A DNA stretch of 64,000 bases from Lycocorax pyrrhopterus obiensis. Taxonomy: Eukaryota; Chordata; Aves; Passeriformes; Paradisaeidae. The position numbers were made by a program, and so were the translations under genes. The notes beneath the pieces are model-generated. The model ran no database searches. It was not told where the DNA came from and was given only the letters and a program-made list of their open reading frames with translations. This document shows positions 1 to 9,729 of the stretch, one piece after another. Position 1 is the first letter of the stretch. Every line of letters begins with the position of its first letter. The stretch covers positions 37,493,133 through 37,557,132 of the forward strand of contig JACSVZ010000007.1 in the NCBI GenBank assembly GCA_014706295.1, given 5' to 3'.

Positions 1-1000
1 TGATGCTTGTATACTTATTTCATCAAGAATGAGGACTTAATAGGTGGCTTTTTTGTCAGTTGTGGTGTCTTACCTTCTGAAGGGTCTTCTGCGTGACAGT
101 TGTTTTCAGCAGTGACATCAGTGACCGGAGTTAGCTGCCTTCTGATAGAACCCATACTTCTTTATAGTACGTATCTAAAGTAAGGGTATTACAAATATTC
201 ATCCAGGTGCATTTTTGTAAGGGTTTACTTTCATTTTTGTGCTGCTTTGAAAATTATTTTTAAGAAGTGCTAAAAATCTTACAGTTCTATTTATAGTACT
301 CTACTAAAACTCAGTGTTACTAGAGCTTAGGAAGTATGATGCAAATGTAGGGTTTTTTTTTTAAAGTCTAGTACTTAAAGTATGGGAAGTTGTTGAAGCA
401 TTTGTTAGGTTATCACTGACTTGTTTTAGTATAAGTTGCTTTTAAGCATGGAACATACTGAACTGAAATTGCTTTTTTTTCCCTAAAGTATCCCTATCTA
501 AAGCAGCTGCCATTGTTGTAAAATTGTAAATAATTGCAACCAAATGCCTACCACTCCCTGGTATTGGACTTTACTTTAGCTAAGGTGTTGCATGTGTAAC
601 ATAATCCGATTAAATACTTTAGGGTCAGACTAAATTGTTTTAAAATGCTATATTTAGCACTAACAGAACCAAATGCTCCACATGTTTTTCGAGCTATGTG
701 CTTTCCTAAAGCTGTAGGTGTTCTTTCCGTGTGCAGACTTTGTAGAAAAGAAAAGCACTGATTATAATAATAGATTGTTCTGTGTAAGTTTCCCTGTTGG
801 GACTTGTTATTTGAGGAGATGGTGGAAAAATAATTCCTTTATGTTTAATAAAGATATTAAAAGGATGCTGACGCTATCTTAAGGCTTCCAAAAGTACTTT
901 CTTGACACAAGATAAATCCCATGTACTGGCATCCTTCAGGAATACGTCGCATAAAACTTCACAAAGCACTCCACATCACTCCTTGTAGTAGACTGCTCCG
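1..1000. other. AT-rich sequence upstream of the CpG island, no gene seen
   Basis: I see no long open frame and no recognisable repeat here. The stretch is rich in T runs and stop codons in all frames. An AATAAA hexamer lies near 847–852, but nothing upstream of it looks like the end of a coding exon, so I do not call a gene end. On the minus strand there is a good donor-like match (AAG then GTAAGA) near 68–74. It could belong to a transcript running away from the CpG island, but there is no other support for one. Most likely this is intergenic sequence upstream of ARHGAP5. Confidence 0.5.
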
Positions 1001-1445
1001 CGGTGTGTCCTTAGGGTTCTGTGCAGAGGGCGTTCTTGGGGGGCGACACTCCCTGACCTTCTCCCAGAGAGTGGCAGTTTGGAAGCCAAATACCCCTCGC
1101 TGAGTTCTGCTGGCACGGTTACGTCGGGCGTACTGAAAACAGCCCCATTCGTGGCCATGACGTAGCTGTGCGAGCGAGCCCGCGGTGCATTCCTGCTCGG
1201 TGATAAGGAAGGAATGCTTTCCAGAGGGGCCTGCGTCCCGCGGCCAGGGAGGGCTCGCGCCGCCAGGGGGCTTTGTCCGCGCGGCGCTGGCGGGCGCGGG
1301 GCTGCCCGGCGCGGTGCCCGCGCCCCCGCTGCTCTCCAGGCCCCGCAGGGCCCGGCGGGGAGCTCGGCGCGGTTTAGGGGGGTCCCGGTCACTCTGGGAG
1401 TTCAGGATTAGCGCTCCCGGGGCTTTTTCCTCCCCTGTATCTGTG
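1000..1445. promoter_or_regulatory. CpG island, candidate ARHGAP5 promoter / first-exon region
   Basis: By hand count about 35 CpG dinucleotides fall in 1141–1440, with further ones from about 1000. The surrounding kilobases are AT-rich and nearly CpG-free. It is the only such block in the 9.7 kb before the ARHGAP5 start codon. In vertebrates an isolated unmethylated CpG island usually marks a promoter, and ARHGAP5 is broadly expressed, so this is the best candidate for its promoter or for a divergent promoter. A GTAAGT donor-like site at 1555 could end a first exon, although its last exonic base is C rather than G. The open frames inside the island on both strands (e.g. 976–1392 minus, 1185–1460 plus) have the Ala/Arg/Gly/Pro-rich makeup expected of GC-rich DNA and are not called as genes. 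Confidence 0.6.
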
Positions 1446-1555
1446 TTGCGTCTCTCCTAATGGGCACACAAAATACTTAATCACTCTTTAATCACTCTTT
1501 GTTTGGTTGTTTGGTTCTTTTTTACTCTTGAGAATTTTTAGCCTAAAGGTCAGCG

Positions 1556-4500
1556 TAAGTGACTGGAAGAGTATTTCATTTTACAGATTATTGTTTGAAC
1601 CATCTCATCACTTCCTTATATTTATAGATTTGGTGAAATATTTAAAGAAAAGCGAGTTCATCATTTCTCGGAAGAAAATCTGAAGCAGTTGTGAAGTTAT
1701 TTTGAATTTGCATGTTAACTGTGTTTTTTTAGTCACTAACATCTATTGGAAAACAAAATAATTAATCTGTGGCTAGTTCTGCACATTACATTTTGTGGTA
1801 AATAAGAGTTTCTTTGGCTTTGAGTTAAAATTCCCACACATTTTTGCAGTTCTGCATCAATTGACATTCAAACATGACAGAAGAATGTTTGCATTTAAAA
1901 AAGCAAAACCAATACCTGCATGCACAATTTTTGGAAAAGTGTATATTGTTGCATTTTGGCATTTATTTAAGTTGGCTAATTTTTATGCAGAATATTATTT
2001 GCTGCTTATAGATGCCATTTCTCTTTCTCATCTCGTAATTTTGAAAAGGGAATAACCAGTGTTGTTTTACACAGGTAGAAATGACTCATGTCACTTGTAC
2101 AAGGTCAAACAACAAACTAAGCTTTATGGTGTCGAGTCCTGGATTCTATACTGCAGTTGCTCATGAAGCAAAATAATATGAAATGATCCAGATCTGGGGA
2201 TCAGTGAAATTAGTTGTAGTTGCTGGTACCAGGATGTAAATTTTTCATGTTTTTTTCTTCCAGGAAATGCATTTTAGCTCCTTTTCTGTCCTTACTTTGA
2301 TCCCTCCTTCTTTGTCTGCTTCTTTTTCTTTCTTCTGTTTTTATAAGTTTTTTGATGGATCCCCTTTGTGAGATTTTTCCATTAGTTCTTTTGTGTTCTT
2401 CCTGAGTACCTCTGTAAATAAGCCTGATTGGGAGACTTGCCCTGAGAAACTTCTCTGACCGCTCTGCATGTTTTCGGTTGGAGCTTATCCTTTGCATAAA
2501 GAATTAAGAATTTGTTATTTCTGTAAACCTGCGCTTTCCCTGTCTGTTGAAGTACAGGCTTTGAAACTATATTGAATGCTTTCGTATATTCACAAATCTG
2601 AAGATAAGTAACTTGAGAGGCCTAAGTTCAGAATACTGCAGTGCTGGTAATTTGAACCTTTGCAGTTTACCTGTTTATTGTACCTTGGTTTAATTTATGT
2701 AGGTTGGTTTGATTTTTCTCTTGTTCGTTTGGGTTTTTTTTGTGGAGAGCAATAATGATAATAGGTACCCTGGGACTGCTAGATTCCACCTAAAGAATGA
2801 TGTTTTGTTTTGAATTCAGAAATAATATTTAGGCTCTGATTTAATTTTGAGTAATACACAGGCAGTCTTCAGTGTATTAATAGAAGACATATATTGAACT
2901 TAGTAGGAACTAAGAGCTTTGAACTTCTGTTTTTAAACACAGTTTTCATTGCTTTATAATATGAAGTCGGGCAGTTAGGGTTTCTCTCTCTCTCTTTTTT
3001 TTTTTTTAATACATTGATTACTTTGCTTTTGTATGGAAAGAATTATCTAGGCTACAGAACTACGTTAGGGATAGTAGTTGGCCATCATACTAACCAAATC
3101 TGAAGTGAACAGTGATTGTAGTCACCCATTCTCATCCTTCATTTCCCTAGCATGATTAATCAGCATACCACTTACACTGTACTCTTTTTCAGCTAGAGGA
3201 TCACTCTTGAGGGCATTGCAAGATATTGTCCTTTACTGTCTGGCTATTGCTTGATTGAGCTTACTTTCTGATAAGAAATCTGGATAATGTTTTTTCTCAT
3301 GTTGGCTGATACTTGGGTAATTGTTGTGTTTATCATTATTTATAAATAAGATTTGAAGTGTGGTTAATTAAGGTTACCAGCACTTGTGAAGGCAAGAATA
3401 TTGGTGTGTTTGTAAAGTGGACGGAACACATTAAATGTTAGGACCTCAACAGACTTAGGTGATTTGAAATTATTGATAAGATGACATCAGTATACTCTGA
3501 TTTCATTTCTAAAAAGGGTTTTCACTTGAAGGGAAGATTTCTTATGCTTGCTTGAGTGAAAAAGATAGCTCCTGGTAAATACTGAACAAGAAATGACAAC
3601 ATTACATTAGGGTACATCAACTTTTTTTACTGGTTGTGGAAGGGAAACCAGTTGAATTCTTATTCTGTTTTGAGTAGGGCTATAGTTACTGTTGTGCTGA
3701 TAGATCTTGGACATTGGGTACTGTAGTAAATGTTTTCCAATGCCAAGTTTTGGTTTTCAGAAAGTATGAAGTGAGGAATGACTCAGTATAAAAACTTGAT
3801 GTCAGTAGTAACTTGAATCTGGAGCTGTAACTTTCTTGGAATCATGGTCAGTGATATTTTGAGTGCACAACACTTTCAAACTCATCCTCCAAACCATTTC
3901 AGTGATACCTAATGTATTTGAATTTACTTTGTGATCTGCTGTAGAGGTTACAGTAAGTTTCTGTTGGTGTATTTGTGTACCTGGTAAATCAGACTAGGCT
4001 GTTCACATATGCTTTTCTTTGCTTGGGCAGGTGATTTACAAACAGAGTTGCAAGACTATGCTAATTGAAACTAACCCCAGGAAATACTAATCCATAAACG
4101 ATTGGGTCTACACAACACTACAGAGTGAGTAAAGGACTTGGGGGAAAAAACTCTTTATTTTCCCTGTTGGCAGCTGCTTAAATAGTCGACGGTCATAAGC
4201 AATTCTGTCGACTCTTTCAGACTATATTTTTACTTCAGCCATATTAGGTCTAAAACATTTTTAGGTTCAGAAAGCAGGAGGGTATTGAGAAATACTCAAG
4301 AGTATTTATCTGTAAGTGATTTTCTTGACTGTGAACGCATCTACAAGTTCCTGTGCGGCCACAATTACTAAATAATGATAGGTGATTAACTCTTGAAGTA
4401 TTTATTACTTGCTAATAATATGACATTCTATTCTAGTGTTTAGAATTCGGCTCAGAAGACTTTGGGAAACGTATTTGTAAATAGGGCTTTCTCTGGCCTC

Positions 4501-5913
4501 TTAACGTTTCTGACTGGTGTTGTGGGGGCCTGTCTTTGAGCTTTCTCTTGTGGCAGCGTCCCTCAAACCTCAGATGCATTCTTGCAAGCAGAGACACTTT
4601 TCTCTCAGTCTTCACTTTTCTCTCTGCTTTTCCACATACTCTTGAGTTCTTCAGAGTCCCATTGTACTTTTCCTCATGAGCAACTATCTGCTCTGCTCAG
4701 CTAGCTGTGGATGTAGAGGAGTGCCACAGCTTGGAGGCAAGGGCAGGGAACAGGACTTACGGCCTGTCTTCTCATTCAAGTGATAGAATTTAGCACTGAA
4801 GCTCAGCCAGGCTTAATGCAGGACTGATAGACTGCTGCCTATTGATTCAGGTGTTGTTTGGTACCACAAGATTACTTACTGTTGTGATGTTGGTATATTG
4901 TTTATCAGTATTGCCAAACCTTTTTTGTCCAAAAGAAAATTTACTAGAGCTTAGACTCTTTCAGTTACCTGCATTATTCCCAACGCAAAGTGAAATTGCT
5001 AAGAATATAATTGTAAATGGCAAAACAAGAAAAAGCTCTGCTGTTTTGATATAGTATTTAGCATATAGATAGCATGGTGCTGCATCTTGCTTAACAATGA
5101 CACCTTTCCTTAGTTCAGAATGGCTTACATAATATTCCAGTGCAAGTGCCTCGAGTTCCTTTCCTTTTCTGCATCATAATGTATTGATCGCTGACCTGGC
5201 AAAGTCTGGATTTTGTGTGAATGCAAAGGGAAGAGCAATGGAAGAGAGTTCAGTTTTTGGTTTCTTTATAGTAGCATACCTGCAGTAAGATCGGCACTTA
5301 AGAGGGTTGTATTTATAATTTGTACCCTAGTTGAGAATTCAAAATCTTCAAATATAATTATACTTTCAATTTCTAATTTGTCACAGTTTGGGAGGCCTTT
5401 TAATTTAGAAGTGGTGTACTACAGGTAAAAAGGTTTTGAGGTAGACTGTACTTTTTTCCTAGTAATAAAATATATGTACATAGACATACATTTGTTTCAT
5501 ATATTTTGTACTTACGACTGTACCAACTTCATCTGACAAAGCTGTGTTCTAAATACTTCAGAATTCCAAATTATTCTACAAGTGATTAGTGATTTTTATA
5601 GCTCACATTTTATATGTTATCTGAGAAACTACATTAATTTTTTTCAGAACAGGCTTCTGCAACCTAGGTATTGTTGAAATATCAAATTGAAATTCAAATC
5701 ACAGTCACATAAGAACTCTCCCGTTAACAGGTGTGCTTGCACAATTTGGACCCTCTAGATTTAGATAAATACCAGCTTGAGCTCTTGAGTTTTGTTTATA
5801 GGTTTAAAATAAGGAAAACTATCCTCCTGAATAGGTGAAGTGTACCTTCTCTGATTGCTGCTTCTTCCTTCATAAACTTGAAAGTTTTAATGGTTCTTAC
5901 TTTTTGTTTTCAG
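1556..5913 (+). other. Probable first intron of ARHGAP5 (or upstream intergenic DNA), no gene seen
   Basis: The sequence is AT-rich with many short T runs, including a pyrimidine tract (TC repeat then T run) at about 2983–3007. I recognise no conserved coding exon and no CR1 fragment. Open frames of 60–95 codons (e.g. minus strand 2210–2497 and 4433–4615) have compositions following local base bias and no family resemblance. If the CpG island carries the first exon, this is the intron between it and the candidate exon at 5914. Confidence 0.4.
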
Positions 5914-6020
5914 ATCCCTCAGGGAAGGACTTACTGAAGGGCACTGTTTAAATGTGTGACATTACTGCAGGAAGATCACAGCAGGATAGTCATCTTGCTT
6001 TGCACCTCGTTTTCCTAAGG
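5914..6020 (+). other. ARHGAP5: Candidate noncoding 5' UTR exon of ARHGAP5
   Basis: This 107-nt block is preceded by a pyrimidine-rich run and TTTTCAG (acceptor ending at 5913) and followed directly by GTAAGT (donor at 6021), so both borders match consensus splice sites closely. It lies between the CpG island and the acceptor at 9551–9552 that opens the start-codon exon, where a 5' UTR exon is expected. It holds an ATG at 5952 in a weak context (T at -3). If spliced to 9553, that frame crosses the junction and stops after about 36 codons. Only transcript data would prove it is used. Confidence 0.45.
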
Positions 6021-7744
6021 GTAAGTTTGGGCTTTAGGCCTTTATTATGTGTTTAAGCGGGAAGGTGGGTAAATAAGTACAAGATGCTACCTTATTTTCT
6101 TTATAACTACACTTGGAAATCTAAAGGTCTGTAGAGGCAAGGTCCTACAGTGCATCTGTAGATGATTAGAGATTATTCCTGTAGTGATGTCAGACACTTT
6201 GTATCTTCTGAGTGCCTCAGAATTTTCTGTTTAATCACAGATGTATTATTTTCAATCCTAAGATTGAAATTAATTGGGGAAGTCAAACAACCCCTCCTTT
6301 GAATCGGTAACAAAAGTGGAGGGGAGGGTTAGGTGAATCGTAGTGTTTACAATTTGTTATAATTGAATTAGGCAGATTGAACTAAGATAATGGAACTAAC
6401 TTACAATGAATTTCCAGTGTGCATGCTTTAAAATAGTACAAAACTATAAAGTATCTTCACATTAGTGGTATAGTGAAATAAAAAATCTTCCATTTGGAGA
6501 GCAATTTAATGATGATTACATATTAAATGTGAAGCTATTGTAATGTCAGATTTTTACCAGTCGTATTACTTAATTAACATAGATTCATTTTGTTACTTTG
6601 TACAATCAGTGCAAAGTAGGAACTGTATTTAAAGAAAAAAACCAAACCCACACTGGTTTTAAATCTCTTTAGTGATTCGGCTTCTACTATGGTTAAAATC
6701 TTCCATGTCAGAACTTTAATGAGAGACTGATGTGTTTTTTCTCCCTTTGTCAGTGTCCCCTTTCATCATATTCTTTGTTCTTTCTCGCTTAAAAATATAT
6801 CAATTTAACAAAACATTTTATAGATGGAGGAGGAACAACCTTTGCTACTGGGGATGTAGAGCATCTGAAAGTATTGATTGTTTCTTACAATCTAATTGCA
6901 AATTGACAGTGTCTTCCTGATGAAATGAAGTAATCCTGTGGATGAAGATTTTTGTGTTCTAGTTTAGTCCACATGAAATCTGTATTGTGCTGTGGCAAAC
7001 AGAAAACATTTTATAGTGAAAGTGCTGACTAAATTTCTCATTCGAACAGTTTGAATGATGCTACTATGATAAGCTTTGCTTTAGAAAGAAAACACTGGGT
7101 TTATTTGTAGTAATATAAATACTGCTTGTAAAGGATGTTACTTTTGCTAAGTATTTTTATTCCTGGAGCCATTTTCTGTTAGCTCCAAATTCTGTGTTTT
7201 AAGAATATAATAAACACAGTGGAAACAGTGAAAAGCAAAATTCAAAATACAAGTTGTCTTTCTGAATGTGTCTTTGAGTAATCTGATTTAAACAAAAAAT
7301 AATTCTAAAATCTGGCATAAAGGTTTCAGTTTTTGCAATAGAAAAGCTCTCAAGTATGAAAATTAGATGTTCCTCTTAATTTTGTAATGAAGTTGATACT
7401 TTTTTCCTAAAAAAAGTACTTTCCTTTTTCTATGATTTCTATAACTAATAACTGGTTTTATGTATGTAGTTTGTATTTTATATTTTGGTTAGTTAATTGA
7501 TACTAAGAAGGACAAAGTATATAACACTCAAATTTCAGTATTGACACTTGTTATACTTGTATTCTTATGAGGGCTATTTACAGGTTTAAGTACCTTTGTG
7601 TTGTTACTTTGTACTCTACAAATGTAAAAGCATTAACAAATATGTTAAGTACAGTGGTATCTACCTTTCATTTATAGTGCCATGTAATAGGTGTCTTTTT
7701 ACCAAGAAAATGAAAAGTTTTTTAATCAAAATATTTTCACAGAG
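6021..7744 (+). other. Probable 5' UTR intron, first part, no further feature
   Basis: AT-rich intronic-type sequence between the candidate exon at 5914–6020 and a CR1 fragment. I see no conserved coding segment, RNA gene or recognisable repeat. Confidence 0.4.
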
Positions 7745-7749
7745 TGTAG

Positions 7750-8580
7750 AACAGTCACCTAGGGCAGGTTTCCCTGGTCTGTGTCCAGGTGTCTTTTGAA
7801 TATATCTGGTGCAGGAGCCTTTACAACCTTTCTGGGCAAATCAGACCAGTGCTCAGTCACCCTCACAATAAAAAAAGTGTTTCCTGATGTTCATTTGGCA
7901 TCTTCTGTATTTTAGTCTGTGCCCATTGCCTCCTGTCCTCTCCCTGGATGTAACTGAAAAGAGTCTGACTCTGCCTTCTTTGCACCTTTCCTCTCAATAT
8001 TTGTACACTTTGGTGACATCTTCCCTAAGTCTTCTCTTCGCCAGGTTAAACAGTCCTAGCTCTCCTAGCCTTTCCTTAAATGAGAGATGCTGTGCTGCTT
8101 TAACCCCCTTCTGCATTCTCCAATAGTTCTGCGTCTCTCCTGTACTGTAGAACTGGGCACAGTACATCAGGTGTGGCCTTACCAGTGCTGCAAAGAGGGG
8201 AAGGTTCACCTGCCTTGGCCTGCTGACAGTAAATTGTCTAATGCTGCCCAGTGGACTGTTAGCCTTGTTTGCCACAAGTGCACACTGCTGGGGTTCATGT
8301 CCACTGGGATCCCCAGGTCCCCTTCTGTACAGCTGCTCTTCAGGCAGGTGGCTCCCAGCATATACTGGTACATGGAGTTATTCCTTCCTGCATGCAGGCC
8401 TGTATCACCTGCGCCTCCTAATTTTGTCATCAGCAAACTTGCTGAGGATATGTTCTCTCCTGTCATCCAAGTCATTAATGAAGATACTGAACAGTGTTGG
8501 ACCCAGTACTGGCCTATGGAGTGCTAGTTACTGGCCCCCAACTAGATTTCATGCCACTTGTCACAATCTGCTGGGACCAG
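7750..8580 (-). mobile_element. CR1 LINE fragment, 5'-truncated and mutated, minus orientation
   Basis: Read on the minus strand, the block matches the 3' part of the CR1 non-LTR retrotransposon. One frame (about 8275–7994) keeps the reverse-transcriptase C-terminal stretch with ALVRPHLMYC, then a LSFKERLGELGLFNLAKRRL run and a VYKY motif. Another frame (about 8475–8206) keeps the preceding NSMYQYMLGA…DLGIPVD stretch, so there is a frameshift between them. Further toward 7850 the typical VRVTEHW region is recognisable. On the plus strand the hallmark CTCAGTCACCCTCACA is at about 7851–7867, shared with the CR1 copy near 39.05 kb. It is a dead fragment lying antisense within the probable 5' UTR intron of ARHGAP5. 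Ends are approximate to tens of bases. Confidence 0.9.
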
Positions 8581-9552
8581 TTATTAGGGTATTCAGTTTT
8601 TTCTCTCTTCCTCATAATGTGATTGATTCAAAATCAACAAATACATTTCCGTTTGCAGTATGAATGCAAGCAAAGTCTTCTGATTAATAACTGAGACGTA
8701 GTGGTAATTGTTATACTTGATGACAGCTTCAGTAAAGCCACTGGAACCTTGTAGTAATTCTGTTAACATCTGAATGTAGATGTAGTAGTTTTTGTTTCCA
8801 GTTAATAAAAGTTTGAGTTTTTTTAATAGAGACAGAAGGAATAACACAACACTGTATTCTTAAAATCTATACATAAGTCCTACTCTTAGTATTTTTATGG
8901 TATTTGTGTTTTTCTGTAGTGTTCAGGTTTGAAACATCTCCTTAAAAGCAGTTTGCTGTTAGTGTACAAATAAAGTAGTCTGCTTTGGCAGATAGGTAGC
9001 AGCTGAGCCATGCGGCCAACTGCCTGCTTTTACAGCTAAATTTGAAATTTTCTTTACTGCAACCTAGGCTCAAAACTACAAATGCACATGAAAGTAATGT
9101 TATGCGTGCAGATGAGCATGATACCTAGTGAAAATGTGAGTGTGAATAGAAGTACATGAATACTGGGTTGGGTTTAGAGTTTTTTTGTTGTACTTTTGCT
9201 TTTTAGTGCCCAGTATTCATAAGCTAAGGAGGAAAAGAGTAATTTGGGGATTTAGGTGTGGGTTTTCTTTTTTTTAGAAGTAATGTTGATCAGCTATCAA
9301 AACAGCTGACAAACTATTACTAAACTGTGCCTAAAATTTGTTTATTTTTAAATTTGTAGTATAAATAGCATTAACTATAGTTCATACTGAACTGTGAATT
9401 TAAGACCTTGTTCAAAGAAGTTGTAGAATTTTCATGTACACAGAAAATCAGGGTGATCAAGTAAAAGTGCTTCTTAAAATCTCTTTTTTTTCATGAATAT
9501 TTTAAAGAAATACCTGCAATTGTGAACAATCTTTTTTCTCTGTATTTTTTAG
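8581..9552 (+). other. End of probable 5' UTR intron with acceptor before the start-codon exon
   Basis: AT-rich sequence without a recognised gene or repeat. It ends in a pyrimidine-rich tract running into TTTTTTAG (acceptor AG at 9551–9552), which I take as the splice site opening the exon that carries the ARHGAP5 start codon. Confidence 0.5.
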
Positions 9553-9729
9553 GAAGATGATCCTCCTTGTCCTGGTTGTCTGAGGTTCTCTTAATCACAA
9601 GCTGAAGCAGGAATGACTGAAAGTGATTTCCGGAACCCTGGATATACAATTTAAATTTGTAGGAACCTTTTCCAGAATGAAAACCACATACAGTTACCTT
9701 GATAATTGCAAAAGGATGAGAGGAAACTT
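9553..9729 (+). promoter_or_regulatory. ARHGAP5: ARHGAP5 5' leader with three upstream ORFs
   Basis: Between the acceptor at 9551–9552 and the start at 9730 there are three upstream ATGs, each opening a short frame. 9557–9583 encodes 8 residues then TGA. 9613–9654 encodes 13 residues then TAA and has G at -3. 9677–9733 encodes 18 residues, has A at -3, and its TGA (9731–9733) lies inside the tandem start ATGATG. Such leaders usually lower initiation at the main start, and an overlapping stop/start permits reinitiation. The frames are read directly; the effect on translation is inferred. Confidence 0.6.

Noticed and set aside
976..1460. Overlapping 65–138-codon frames in the CpG island
   Set aside because: They are open because the DNA is GC-rich. 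Their Ala/Arg/Gly/Pro bias and presence on both strands argue against coding.
2210..2497. 95-codon Lys/Arg-rich minus-strand frame
   Set aside because: The composition follows a pyrimidine-rich plus strand (TTC/TCT runs) and there is no family resemblance.
7994..8663. Frames of 80–146 codons on both strands around 8.0–8.7 kb
   Set aside because: The minus-strand ones are remains of CR1 reverse transcriptase broken by a frameshift. The plus-strand ones are its complement.
9706..9729. N-terminal extension of the ARHGAP5 frame from TTG at 9706
   Set aside because: There is no ATG upstream in that frame. The ATG at 9730 gives the known p190-B N terminus, so the eight extra codons are leader sequence.
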